A stretch of 64,000 nucleotides of DNA from VRUE01 sp963729995. GTDB taxonomy: Bacteria > Actinomycetota > Thermoleophilia > Solirubrobacterales > 70-9. Positions 15,759-24,460 of the stretch are shown here, piece after piece. The translations under genes and the position numbers were made by a program. The stretch spans positions 1,488,001 to 1,552,000 of the forward strand of contig CAVSPF010000003.1 in assembly GCA_963729995.1 (NCBI GenBank), written 5' to 3'. The notes under the pieces are model-generated. The model was not told the DNA's origin and ran no database searches. It saw only the letters and a program-made list of their open reading frames with translations. Each line of letters opens with the position of its first letter. The first letter of the stretch is position 1.

Positions 15759-17426
15759 ATGGCCACCATCGAGCGCATTTCGGGAATTGCCCACGAGGTC
15801 CTCAACCAGCCGCCGCCGCTGGAGGACCACAACACCTTCGACTGCGACCGGCCCCTGGTTGAGGCGGTCCGCCGCGAGGGCGCCGAGTGGGCCGAGGGCC
15901 GGATTCGCGAGCTCGGCGCGATCTGCGGCTCCCACCAGACGGTCCGCTGGGGCTTCGAGGCGAACGAAAAGACACCCGTGCTGCACACGCACGACCGCTT
16001 CGGCCACCGCATCAACGAGGTCGAGTTCGACAACTCCTGGCACGAACTGATGCGAATCGGGATCGGCCACGGCCTGCACGCGCTGCCCTGGCGCGAACCG
16101 GGCCCCGGCGCCCACGTCGCCCGCGCGGCGCTGTTCATGCAGCTGGCCCAGGCCGAGGGCGGGGTCGGCTGCCCGATCTCGATGACCTACTCGGTGATCC
16201 CCCCGCTGCGCAAGCAGCCGGACGTGGCCGAGGAGTGGGAACCCCGCTTCCTCTCGCTCGACTACGACGAGCGCCCGATCCCCACCGAGCAGAAGCGGGG
16301 GGCGACCTGCGGGATGTGGCTGACCGAGAAGCAGGGAGGCTCCGATGTGCGGGCCAACACGACCGCCGCCACGCCGCTGAACGGCGGCGGGCCCGGTGGC
16401 GAGTACCAGATCGTCGGCCACAAGTGGTTCTGCTCGGCGCCGATGTGCGATGCCTTCCTCGTCCTCGCCCAGACCGACGGCGGGCTCTCCTGCTTCCTGC
16501 TGCCGCGCTGGACCCCCGACGGCGAGCGCAACGCCTTCCGCATCCAGCGGCTCAAGGACAAGATGGGCAACCGCTCCAACGCCCTGGCCGAGGTCGAGCT
16601 CGACGGCGCCTGGGCGCGGATGGTCGGCGAGGAGGGTCGCGGCGTGCGGACGATCATCGAGATGGTCAACCACACCAGGCTCGACTGCACCATCGGCGCC
16701 ACCACCGGCTTCCGGGCCGGCGTCGTCCAGGCCCTTCATCACACGACCTATCGAGCGGCCTTCGGCAAGGACCTGATCGATCAGCCGCTGATGCGCAACG
16801 TGCTTGCCGACCTCTGCGTGGAGTCCGAGGCGGCGACCGTCTCGACGCTGCGCCTGGCGCGCGCCTACGACGAGGCGGCGTCCGGGTCGGAGGAGGCGAC
16901 GGCCCTGAAGCGGATCGCCACCGCCGTGCTCAAGTACTGGACCTGCAAGCGCGGGCCCGCGCACGCGGCCGAGAGCCTGGAGTGCCTCGGCGGCAACGGC
17001 TTCATCGAGGAGTCGGGGATGCCGCGCCTCTTCCGCGAAAGCGGGCTGGGCTCGATCTGGGAGGGCTCGGGCAACGTCCAGTGCCTCGACGTGCTGCGCG
17101 CAATGGTCAAGACCCCGGCCTCCGTGGACGCCTTCTTCACCGAGGTGGAAGAGGGGGCGGGCGCCGAACCGCGCCTCGATGCCTTCGCGAAGAAGCTCCG
17201 CGCCGAGTTCCCGGGCGATCTCGAGACGATCGAATCGCGGGCACGGCGCATCGTCGAGAGCATGGCAATCGCGCTGCAGGCCTCGCTGCTGGTTCGCCAC
17301 GGCGACGAGGCGGTCGCCGACGCGTTCTGCGCCTCGCGCCTCTCCGGCGACTGGGGCTATGCCTTCGGCACGCTCCCGGCCGGCACCGACTTCACCCGCA
17401 TCATCGAGCGCCACCGACCGTCGTAG
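15759..17426 (+). CDS. AidB-like acyl-CoA dehydrogenase
   Basis: 555-residue FAD enzyme of the acyl-CoA dehydrogenase superfamily, AidB subgroup (E. coli AidB is about 540 aa). The AidB-type N-terminus (EVLNQPPPLEDHNTFDCDRPL) is present. The FAD/substrate segments are GMWLTEKQGGSDVRANTT, KWFCSAPMCDAFLVLAQ and RIQRLKDKMGNRSNALAEV. The C-terminal domain has ESLECLGGNGFIEES and IWEGSGNVQCLDVLR. E. coli AidB is linked to alkylation damage, whereas other members are catabolic dehydrogenases. The role here is not resolved. The 3' end overlaps the convergent M50 protease gene by 26 bases. Confidence 0.9.
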   Translation: MATIERISGIAHEVLNQPPPLEDHNTFDCDRPLVEAVRREGAEWAEGRIRELGAICGSHQTVRWGFEANEKTPVLHTHDRFGHRINEVEFDNSWHELMRIGIGHGLHALPWREPGPGAHVARAALFMQLAQAEGGVGCPISMTYSVIPPLRKQPDVAEEWEPRFLSLDYDERPIPTEQKRGATCGMWLTEKQGGSDVRANTTAATPLNGGGPGGEYQIVGHKWFCSAPMCDAFLVLAQTDGGLSCFLLPRWTPDGERNAFRIQRLKDKMGNRSNALAEVELDGAWARMVGEEGRGVRTIIEMVNHTRLDCTIGATTGFRAGVVQALHHTTYRAAFGKDLIDQPLMRNVLADLCVESEAATVSTLRLARAYDEAASGSEEATALKRIATAVLKYWTCKRGPAHAAESLECLGGNGFIEESGMPRLFRESGLGSIWEGSGNVQCLDVLRAMVKTPASVDAFFTEVEEGAGAEPRLDAFAKKLRAEFPGDLETIESRARRIVESMAIALQASLLVRHGDEAVADAFCASRLSGDWGYAFGTLPAGTDFTRIIERHRPS

Positions 17427-18582
17427 CTGCTTCGCGAAGGGCTCGGCCCACCTGGTCCGCGGTGATCACACCGCTGAGGCGGCCGTCGGCGTCGACGGCC
17501 ATCAGGGCGCCAAGCCGACGCAGGTTCTGGTTGCCCAGCAAGGACTCCAGCGAGTCGTCCTCGCTGACACGCAGCGATCCGTAGTCGCGCTCGAGCAGGT
17601 CGGCGACGACCGCCGTCGCACGGGCGACTTCGGGAACCTCATCCGCCCGGTCGCGCACCAGCAGGCCCAGAAACCGGTGGGCGGCGTCGACCACCGGAAA
17701 CCAGGGCCAGCGGTAGCGCAGGAAGTACTCGTCGAGCGCCTGCTCGACGCTCAGCTCGCTCGAGATTGCCACCGGTTCCCGGTCCATCACGTCCGCCACG
17801 CGCATCCCGTCGATCCGGTCCGATATCGCCGTTTGCATCGAGGCGGCGCGGGCCGAGCTGTTGATCACCATCCCGATCAGCGCCAGCCAGATTCCGCCGA
17901 AGACATCGTGGTTGAAGATCAGCAGCAGGCCGGCGGCGATGAAGACGTAGGCGAAGACGCGACCGAGCTTCGCCGCGAAGCGGGTGGCTGCGGTCCGGTC
18001 GCCGGTCCGCCACCAGGCGATTGCCCGCACGACCCGCCCACCGTCCATCGGGAAGGCCGGCAGCAGGTTGAAGACGAGGACGAGGAAGTTGATCGAGGCC
18101 AGCCAGGCGACCATCGCGAGAACGCCCGAGGTCCCGGCGTCGCTCTCGACCAGCATCGCCTTGCGGAACTCTTCGGCGCCGGCGCCGGCGACGCCGATGG
18201 CGGTGAGAACGACGACGATTGCCAGCGTCACCAACGGTCCGGCGATCGCCACCTTGAACTCGGTCGAGGGGCTGTCGGACTCGCGATCCATCCGCGCCAC
18301 CCCGCCGAAGATCCAAAGCTGGATGCTGGAGATGCCGATCCTGTTGCGCAGCGCAACCATCGCGTGGCCCAGCTCATGCAGGAGGATCGAGCCGAAGAAG
18401 CCGAAGGCGCTGAGAATGGCGAGGACGAAGGGGGTCGAGGAGGAGCTGCTTTCGCCGAGCACCTTGCCGTAGAAGTCCGAAAGCCAGAAGATCACCAGGA
18501 ACAGCACGACGAACCACGACAGGTCAACCGCGATCCGGATCCCGCGCACGTGGAAAAGGGTTATCGAGCCGCTCCCGAGCAT
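17401..18582 (-). CDS. Site-2-protease-type M50 metallopeptidase with CBS domains
   Basis: 393-residue intramembrane zinc protease (RseP/SpoIVFB class, SpoIVFB-like with a C-terminal CBS pair). The metal motif HELGH lies at residues 69-73 inside a membrane segment (FFGSILLHELGHAMVAL). The second motif NLLPAFPMDGGRVVRA supplies the third ligand. Six hydrophobic segments are visible. Two CBS-type repeats occupy the last ~150 residues (VADVMDREPVAISSELSVEQAL and SLRVSEDDSLESLL) and could sense adenine nucleotides. Substrates are unknown; family members cleave membrane-tethered regulators. It is divergent from the M28 peptidase with a 37-bp gap. Confidence 0.9.
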   Translation of the reverse strand: MLGSGSITLFHVRGIRIAVDLSWFVVLFLVIFWLSDFYGKVLGESSSSSTPFVLAILSAFGFFGSILLHELGHAMVALRNRIGISSIQLWIFGGVARMDRESDSPSTEFKVAIAGPLVTLAIVVVLTAIGVAGAGAEEFRKAMLVESDAGTSGVLAMVAWLASINFLVLVFNLLPAFPMDGGRVVRAIAWWRTGDRTAATRFAAKLGRVFAYVFIAAGLLLIFNHDVFGGIWLALIGMVINSSARAASMQTAISDRIDGMRVADVMDREPVAISSELSVEQALDEYFLRYRWPWFPVVDAAHRFLGLLVRDRADEVPEVARATAVVADLLERDYGSLRVSEDDSLESLLGNQNLRRLGALMAVDADGRLSGVITADQVGRALREAATTVGGAR

Positions 18583-18619
18583 CCCGCAATGGTAAGCGCC
18601 AGGTAGGGTCGGGATTTCG

Positions 18620-19840
18620 ATGCCCTCGTCAGCCGCGGCCGAATCGACGATCGCCGGGCGCCTCGGCAGCCCGGATCAGGATCGGCTGCGAATGCTGCTC
18701 GAGGAGCTCGAGCGCATCCACCGGCCCTCCGCCTCGGCGGGGGAGCGGCGCGCCGCCGAGTGGCTGGTCGAGCGCTTCGCCGAACGGGGGGCCGAGGCGC
18801 GGATCGAGGCGGCGCCGGCCCATGGCACCTACTGGTGGCCGCTTGGGGTCGGCGCGGCGCTGGGCGCCGCGGGCGGTCTGGCGGCGCTGCGAGGGAGGCG
18901 GCTGCTCGGCACGGCGCTGGCCGCCGCCGGGTCCGCCGGCATTGCCGACGACTTCCCCCCGGGAAAGCGACTGCTCCGCAGGGCGCTGCCCAAGCGAGAG
19001 ACCTACAACGTCATCTGCGAGCTGGGGCCTGCGGACGCCGAGCGCACGATCGTGCTGATCGCCCACCACGACGCGGCACGCTCGGGACTCGTGTTTCATC
19101 CGGCGCTGCCCGAGATCGCCAACCGCCTGGGCCTGATCGAGCGCACCGACACGAGCCCGCCGCTGATGGCCCCCGTGGTCGGCGGCCCGCTCCTCGCCGC
19201 GCTGGGCGCCATCGCTGGCAGGCGGCTGCTCTCCAGGCTCGGGGTCCTCCTCAGCGCCGGCTCCGTGGCGGCCATGACGGAGATCGCCTTGCGGGACACC
19301 GTCCCGGGTGCAAACGACAACGGGACCTCGGTGGTGGCGCTGCTGGCGCTCGCCGAGCGGCTGGTCGAGGACCCCCCCGAGGCGGTGCGGGCGATCCTCC
19401 TCTCCACCGGCTCGGAGGAGTCGTTCAGCGAGGGCATGAAGGCGTTCGGCGAGCGCCACTTCCCCAGCCTGCCGCGCGAGAGCACGTTCTTCCTCTGCCT
19501 GGAGTCGATCGGCTCGCCGCACCTGCTGGTGCTTCGCGGCGAGGGATTCCTGAAGATGCGCGAGTACCCGCGGCGCTCCCTGGCCCTGATGGACGGCCTC
19601 GCCGAGGAGCTGGGCATCTGGCTGTTCCCCAACCTGCGCCTGCACAACGGGACCGACGGGATGGAGCCACTGGCGGCCGGCTATGAGACCGCCGCTCTCT
19701 GCGGCTGCACTGACCTCAAACAGCCCGCCAACTACCACTGGCCCAACGATGTCGCCGAGAACGTCGACTTCGGAACGGTCGCCGACGCCGTGCGGCTGTC
19801 AGAGGCGGCCATCCGTCGCCTCGACCAAGACTGGCTCTAA
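18620..19840 (+). CDS. M28-family zinc peptidase with membrane segments
   Basis: 406 residues. The M28 aminopeptidase fold carries the co-catalytic zinc ligands: IAHHDAA (His, Asp nearby), GANDNGTS (bridging Asp), STGSEES (Glu) and NYHWPNDVAENVDF (last His). Two or three hydrophobic stretches (WWPLGVGAALGAAGGLAAL, LLGTALAAAGSAGIADD, PVVGGPLLAALGAIAG) are inserted between the N-terminal helix and the metal site, suggesting a membrane-associated peptidase. No classical signal peptide is seen. The substrate is unknown; dipeptidase or aminopeptidase activity is the family expectation. Confidence 0.8.
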   Translation: MPSSAAAESTIAGRLGSPDQDRLRMLLEELERIHRPSASAGERRAAEWLVERFAERGAEARIEAAPAHGTYWWPLGVGAALGAAGGLAALRGRRLLGTALAAAGSAGIADDFPPGKRLLRRALPKRETYNVICELGPADAERTIVLIAHHDAARSGLVFHPALPEIANRLGLIERTDTSPPLMAPVVGGPLLAALGAIAGRRLLSRLGVLLSAGSVAAMTEIALRDTVPGANDNGTSVVALLALAERLVEDPPEAVRAILLSTGSEESFSEGMKAFGERHFPSLPRESTFFLCLESIGSPHLLVLRGEGFLKMREYPRRSLALMDGLAEELGIWLFPNLRLHNGTDGMEPLAAGYETAALCGCTDLKQPANYHWPNDVAENVDFGTVADAVRLSEAAIRRLDQDWL

Positions 19841-19983
19841 CCGCCGAGCGTCGCGGCGGAGGGAACGCGCACGATCCCCTTCTGGGTCACCTCACCCTGG
19901 GCAAACGGGAAGGGGGCAACCAGCAGCGCGACGGCAGCGGCAAGCGAAAGCGCCGCCACGAGAGACGTACTGCGCGTCGCTGC

Positions 19984-20565
19984 CTAGGTGTACTTCGATG
20001 GTTCGAAGCGGCAATAGTGGAAGCCAAATGCGGCAACGATCGCGTTGGTGAGGCGGGCACCTGAGTAAAGCCGCGCTTGCAGCGTTTCGGCGCGGCGCTT
20101 TTGCCCCGCCTCGAGCGCCTTGCCGGCCTGTTGAAGCAGGGCGGCCTCGTCGTTGACCCGCTTGAGCCATTCGGTGAGGCGCGCTTCGTCGGCTGCGGGG
20201 CGGGGCACCGCCTCGAGCTGGACGAGCGTCTTGCGCAGGGCCGCGGCGGCTTTGACGAGCTGGCGGCCGGCCGGCCTGAGCTTGCCCTGCCTCACCTTTG
20301 TGCGAACGCCCTTGAGGATCTGAGCGTTCGCTTCGGCGTTTCGCTTGCAGATCGGCTCGACCTGAGCCGTGTATTGGGTGCGAGTGATTTCTTCGGCAGC
20401 GATGGCAAGGGACGACCATGCCAGAAGCGTGGCCGCCGCGACCACGACGAGGCGACGCATCAGCCGCAGCCGCAGCCGCAGCCGGCGAGCAGCGTCGTCT
20501 CCCCTGGCGCTGCGGTCGCGCCCGTCGGGGGAGTCGGGGCCAGTGGGCACCTGCCCTTTCGTCAC
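19984..20565 (-). CDS. Secreted or membrane-anchored helical protein of unknown function
   Basis: 193 residues from a GTG at 20565 that has GGAGG five bases upstream. A later ATG at 20460 (158 aa) has no ribosome-binding site but starts right at a signal peptide (MRRLVVVAAATLLAWSSLAIAAEE). The mature part is Ala/Lys/Arg-rich and helical, with two cysteines (PICKRN and HYCRFEP) that could form a disulfide. It resembles short exported helical-bundle proteins annotated as hypothetical in Solirubrobacterales, from memory only. It is divergent from sdhA. Confidence 0.65.
   Translation of the reverse strand: MTKGQVPTGPDSPDGRDRSARGDDAARRLRLRLRLMRRLVVVAAATLLAWSSLAIAAEEITRTQYTAQVEPICKRNAEANAQILKGVRTKVRQGKLRPAGRQLVKAAAALRKTLVQLEAVPRPAADEARLTEWLKRVNDEAALLQQAGKALEAGQKRRAETLQARLYSGARLTNAIVAAFGFHYCRFEPSKYT
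20461..20484. repeat. (CAGCCG)x4 hexanucleotide repeat
   Basis: Four perfect tandem copies of CAGCCG directly upstream of the ATG at 20460 of the secreted-protein gene. If translated from 20565 it encodes alternating Arg-Leu (RLRLRLRL). Copy-number change would keep the frame. Confidence 0.9.
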
Positions 20566-20764
20566 TCTCGCCTCCGTTCCCTGCATCCTTTTTCCCTGGC
20601 GCCCACCAGCCGGCAGGCGTCCAGAACTTAGGGTACGGGGGGACCTCCGTCAAGTGCGGCGGGCGTTCGTCAGCGCGGAAGACGAACGGGCTGGCAAGGG
20701 GGCCGCCACCCTGGATTTCAATTCCGACTGCGCCCTAGGATTTTCCCTCTATAGGATCGCAACC

Positions 20765-22453
20765 GTGCCAACTCACGACGTACTGGTGATCGGCGCCGGT
20801 CTTGCCGGTCAGAGAGCAGCCCTCGCGGCAGCCGAGCAGGGAGTTTCCGTCGGCATCCTCAGCAAGGTCCACCCCGTGCGCTCGCACTCCAACGCGGCCC
20901 AGGGTGGGATCAACGCGGCGCTCAACCCCGACGACTCCTGGGAGTCGCACGCCTACGACACGATCAAGGGGTCCGACTACCTGGGCGACCAGGACGCGAT
21001 CGAGGTCATGTGCCGGGAGGCGCCGGACGAGATCCTCCACCTCGAGCACCTGGGCGTCACCTTCCACCGCAACGAGGAGGGCAAGCTCGGCACCCGCGCC
21101 TTCGGCGGCGCCTCGGCGGCGCGCACCTACTACGTCGCCGACATCACCGGCCAGGCGATCATGCACGTGCTCTACGAGCAGCTGATGAAGCACTCCGACA
21201 CGGTGGCGCGTTACGAGGAGTGGTTCTGCACGGCGCTGGCGATCGACGAGCAGGGCGAGTGCTGCGGGGTGGTGACTCGCAACATCGCCGACGGCTCGAT
21301 GGAGCTGTTCAAGGCCAAGTCGGTGATCCTCGCCTGCGGCGGCAACGGCCAGGCCTGGAAGCCGACGACCAACGCCCTGATCTGCACCGGCGACGGGATC
21401 TCGATGGCCTACCGGGCCGGGGCGAAGCTGATGGACATGGAGATGATCCAGTACCACCCGACGACGCTGGCCGGCAAGGGCTTCCTGATCACCGAGGGCG
21501 CCCGCGGCGAGGGCGCCCACCTGCTCAACGCCAAGGGCGAACGCTTCATGGAGCGCTACGCGCCGAACAAGATGGAGCTGGCCTCGCGCGACGTCGTCTC
21601 CCGCGCCGAGCAGACCGAGATCGACGAGGGCCGCGGCTTCCCGGACGGCACGGTCGAGCTCGACATCACCGTCGTCCCGAAGAAGCGGATCCACGAGGCG
21701 CTGCGGGAGATCGTCCTCGTCGGCCGGGATTTCGCCGGTGTCGACATCATGAAGGAACCGATCCGCATCAAGCCGGGCAACCACTACACGATGGGCGGCA
21801 TCAAGACCGACGTCGACGGGCGCACCGACATCGCCGGCCTCTACGCGGCCGGCGAGGCGGCCTGCGTCTCGGTCCACGGCGGCAACCGGCTCGGCGCCAA
21901 CTCGCTGCTCGACACGCTGATCTTCGGCCGCCGCTCCGGCGTCGACGCCGCCGCCCGCGCCAAGCAGATCGAGGGCTCGCAGCCATCGCAGGAGGTGCTC
22001 GAGGCCGAGCAGGCGACGATCGCGGCGATCAGCGCCCGCGAGAAGGGCTCCGGCCGCCGCGTCTCGGAGATCAAGCTGGAGCTGGGCCTGACGATGGACA
22101 AGCACGTCGCCGTCTTCCGCAACGAGGCCGGTGTCGAGGAGGCCCTGAACACGGTCCGCCGCCTCAAGGAGGAGGCCAAGACCGCCTACATCGACGATCG
22201 CGGCGCGATCTTCAACCAGGACGTGCTTGCGGCGATCGAGCTCGGGTACATGCTCGACAACGCCGAGTGCGTCTGCGTCTCCGCGATCGAGCGCAAGGAG
22301 AGCCGCGGCGCCCAGTACAGGACCGACTTCCCGGAGCGAAACGACGCGGACTGGCTCAAGCACATCGACCTGCAGCGCGGAGAGGACGGGCCGGAGATCT
22401 CATACTCCGAGGTGACGATCACCCAGTGGGAGCCCGAAGAGAGGAAGTACTAG
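20765..22453 (+). CDS. sdhA: Succinate dehydrogenase/fumarate reductase flavoprotein subunit
   Basis: 562-residue catalytic subunit with covalent FAD. The Rossmann motif VIGAGLAGQRAALAAAEQG is at the N-terminus. The FAD-attachment region SHSNAAQGGINAAL follows. The active-site segments are HPTTLAGKGFLITEGARGEG and NHYTMGGIKTD, with AGEAACVSVHGGNRLGANSLLDTL near the capping/FAD domain. The GTG at 20765 gives the family's usual N-terminus. It is first of three collinear genes; sdhB begins four bases after its stop. The same fold serves both succinate oxidation and fumarate reduction, so direction is not decided by this subunit. Confidence 0.95.
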   Translation: MPTHDVLVIGAGLAGQRAALAAAEQGVSVGILSKVHPVRSHSNAAQGGINAALNPDDSWESHAYDTIKGSDYLGDQDAIEVMCREAPDEILHLEHLGVTFHRNEEGKLGTRAFGGASAARTYYVADITGQAIMHVLYEQLMKHSDTVARYEEWFCTALAIDEQGECCGVVTRNIADGSMELFKAKSVILACGGNGQAWKPTTNALICTGDGISMAYRAGAKLMDMEMIQYHPTTLAGKGFLITEGARGEGAHLLNAKGERFMERYAPNKMELASRDVVSRAEQTEIDEGRGFPDGTVELDITVVPKKRIHEALREIVLVGRDFAGVDIMKEPIRIKPGNHYTMGGIKTDVDGRTDIAGLYAAGEAACVSVHGGNRLGANSLLDTLIFGRRSGVDAAARAKQIEGSQPSQEVLEAEQATIAAISAREKGSGRRVSEIKLELGLTMDKHVAVFRNEAGVEEALNTVRRLKEEAKTAYIDDRGAIFNQDVLAAIELGYMLDNAECVCVSAIERKESRGAQYRTDFPERNDADWLKHIDLQRGEDGPEISYSEVTITQWEPEERKY

Positions 22454-22457
22454 CGAG

Positions 22458-23549
22458 GTGGCCGAGTACACGCTGAAAGTCCGCAGGTACCAGCCGGAGA
22501 GCGGCGACGGCCCCTTCTGGGAGGAATTCAACGTCGAGCTCGAGCCCTCCCTCTCGGTCCTCGACGGGCTCCTCCAGGCCAAGGACCGCGACGACGGCTC
22601 GCTTTCGGTGCGCTGCTCCTGCCGCGCCGCGATCTGCGGCTCCTGCGGAATGAAGATCAACGGCCAGTCGGGTCTCGGCTGCAAGACCCAGATCGGCGAG
22701 GCACACGCGGCCGCCAACCGGCGCAACGGGGGCGGCAACCCGATCGTCGTCGAGCCGATGGGCAACATGCCCGTGATCAAGGACCTGATCACCGACATGG
22801 AGACGACGCACTGGAAGAAGATGCGCCGCGTGACGCCCTGGCTGCTGCCGCACGGCGAGCCGCCCGAGCGCGAGTACATCGTCGAGCCCGAATCGATGAT
22901 CGACATCACGCAGACGATGGCCTGCATCCAGTGCGGCGCCTGCGTCTCCTCCTGCCTCTCGCTGGAGGTCGACCCGGACTTCGTCGGCCCGGCGGCGCTG
23001 GCCAAGGCCTACCGCTTCGTCGGCGACCCGCGCGACGCCGAGACCAAGGAGCGCCTGCATGACCTCGCCGAGGACCCGCACGGCCTCTACGACTGCACCC
23101 ACTGCTTCAGCTGCGTCGACGCCTGCCCGAAGGACGTGGCGCCGATGAACCAGATCATGCGGCTGCGGCGTCGCGCCGGCGAGGAAGGCATCGAGGACCC
23201 CAACAGCGGCCACAACCACGAGATGGCCTTCGTCAAGATCATCGAGAAGAAGGGCACCCTCGACGAGTCGGCGCTGCTGCAGGAGTCCTTCGTTCCCGGC
23301 GTCAAGGGCAAGCTGAAACCGAGCAAACGGGCGATCACGGAAATGATCCGCTCGCTCCCCACGGCGATTCGCGGCATCCGGACCGGCAAGATGCGGTCCC
23401 TGAAGCTGATCCCGGGCCTGCACCACAAGCTCCCGGGCGGCGCCCAGGACGAGGTCAAGGCGATCTACGCCCGTGCCCAGGCGTCCCGTCAGCAGCTCAA
23501 CCTGTACATCAAGGGCGAGGAAGGCGACGAGGAGGGAAAGCCGCAGTGA
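22458..23549 (+). CDS. sdhB: Succinate dehydrogenase/fumarate reductase iron-sulfur subunit (extended)
   Basis: 363 residues, about 100 longer than typical SdhB. The [2Fe-2S] ligands are in CSCRAAICGSCGMKINGQSGLGC. The [4Fe-4S] motif is CIQCGACVSSC, and the [3Fe-4S] type motif is CTHCFSCVDACP. A C-terminal extension of roughly 100 charged residues (EKKGTLDESALLQE onward, with GKLKPSKRA and a basic IRGIRTGKM stretch) follows the last cluster. It overlaps the CCG-domain gene by four bases (GTGA). Electrons should pass from SdhA FAD through these clusters to the third subunit. The extension may contact that subunit. Confidence 0.94.
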   Translation: MAEYTLKVRRYQPESGDGPFWEEFNVELEPSLSVLDGLLQAKDRDDGSLSVRCSCRAAICGSCGMKINGQSGLGCKTQIGEAHAAANRRNGGGNPIVVEPMGNMPVIKDLITDMETTHWKKMRRVTPWLLPHGEPPEREYIVEPESMIDITQTMACIQCGACVSSCLSLEVDPDFVGPAALAKAYRFVGDPRDAETKERLHDLAEDPHGLYDCTHCFSCVDACPKDVAPMNQIMRLRRRAGEEGIEDPNSGHNHEMAFVKIIEKKGTLDESALLQESFVPGVKGKLKPSKRAITEMIRSLPTAIRGIRTGKMRSLKLIPGLHHKLPGGAQDEVKAIYARAQASRQQLNLYIKGEEGDEEGKPQ

Positions 23550-24460
23550 GCAACGGGAACCTGAAGGTCGCCTACTGGCCGGGCTGCGTCTCGCGCGGCT
23601 TCACGACCGAGCTGCACGGCTCGATGGCGCTCGTCGCCGAGCGCCTCGGCATCGAGCTGGTCACCCTCGACCGCGGCAACTGCTGCGGCGCCGGGGTGAT
23701 CGCCGAGCACAACCAGGAGCTGGCCGACACGCTCAACGCGCGCACCTTCGCGCTGGCCCAGAAGACCGGGCTGCCGATGATGAACATCTGCTCGACCTGC
23801 CAGGGCGCCCAGTCCGAGTGCCAGCAGCGGCTCGACGCCGACTCCGACTACCGCGCCCACGTCAACGAGACACTCGGCGAGCAGGGCCTCGAGTACGTCA
23901 AGGACGGCTTCAGCAACAAGAACTTCCTCTGGCTGCTGGTCGAGGACTACGGCCTGGACAGGCTCGCGGAGAAGGTCGTGCGACCGCTCTCCGAGCTGAA
24001 GGTGGGTCCCTTCTACGGTTGCTACGTGGTGCGCCCCAAGGAGCGGCTCGGCTACGAGGGCCACCCCGACCGCGACCTCTACCTCGAGCAGGTGATCGAG
24101 ACGCTCGGCGGCGAGGCCGTCGACTACGAGGGCGCCCGCAAGTGCTGCGGCTTCCCGGTGATCACGATGAACCGGGAGACCTCGCTGCGCCAGGCCGGCA
24201 CCCACGTCGGCGACGGGATCGACGCCGGCGCCGACTGCCTCGTCACCCCCTGTCCCCTCTGCCACCTCAACCTCGACATGCAGCAGCCCGAGGCGGCCAA
24301 GGTCGTCAACCGCGACCTCGACCTGCCGATCCTGCACCTGCCGCAGCTCGTCGGCCTGGCGCTCGGCTTCGAGCCAAAGCAGCTGGGGATGAGCCGCCAC
24401 ATCGCCTCGACCCGCGGGGTCGAGGCGCGCCTGGCGGCAGCGCCCGCGACCACCGCCTAG
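23546..24460 (+). CDS. SdhE-type CCG-domain subunit of succinate dehydrogenase/fumarate reductase (HdrB-like)
   Basis: 304 residues with two cysteine-rich CCG repeats. The first has C in YWPGCVSRG, CC in GNCCGAG and CSTC. The second has C in YGCYVV, CC in KCCGFPV and CPLC. These motifs bind unusual Fe-S clusters in heterodisulfide reductase HdrB, glycolate oxidase GlpC-like proteins and E-type SDH. No transmembrane segments are present. In E-type complexes this subunit replaces the heme-bearing SdhC/D anchors and attaches peripherally to the membrane. Its place after sdhAB with a GTGA overlap supports that assignment. The quinone and physiological direction remain open. Confidence 0.88.
   Translation: MSNGNLKVAYWPGCVSRGFTTELHGSMALVAERLGIELVTLDRGNCCGAGVIAEHNQELADTLNARTFALAQKTGLPMMNICSTCQGAQSECQQRLDADSDYRAHVNETLGEQGLEYVKDGFSNKNFLWLLVEDYGLDRLAEKVVRPLSELKVGPFYGCYVVRPKERLGYEGHPDRDLYLEQVIETLGGEAVDYEGARKCCGFPVITMNRETSLRQAGTHVGDGIDAGADCLVTPCPLCHLNLDMQQPEAAKVVNRDLDLPILHLPQLVGLALGFEPKQLGMSRHIASTRGVEARLAAAPATTA

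Noticed and set aside
15756..17414. Long minus-strand frame opposite the AidB-like gene
   Set aside because: Low-complexity Ala/Arg/Leu composition and no motifs; the plus-strand acyl-CoA dehydrogenase explains the region.
19837..19959. 40-codon minus-strand frame from a GTG with a signal-peptide-like sequence
   Set aside because: Overlaps the M28 stop, has no ribosome-binding site and is simply the in-frame continuation after the upstream gene's stop codon; no independent support.
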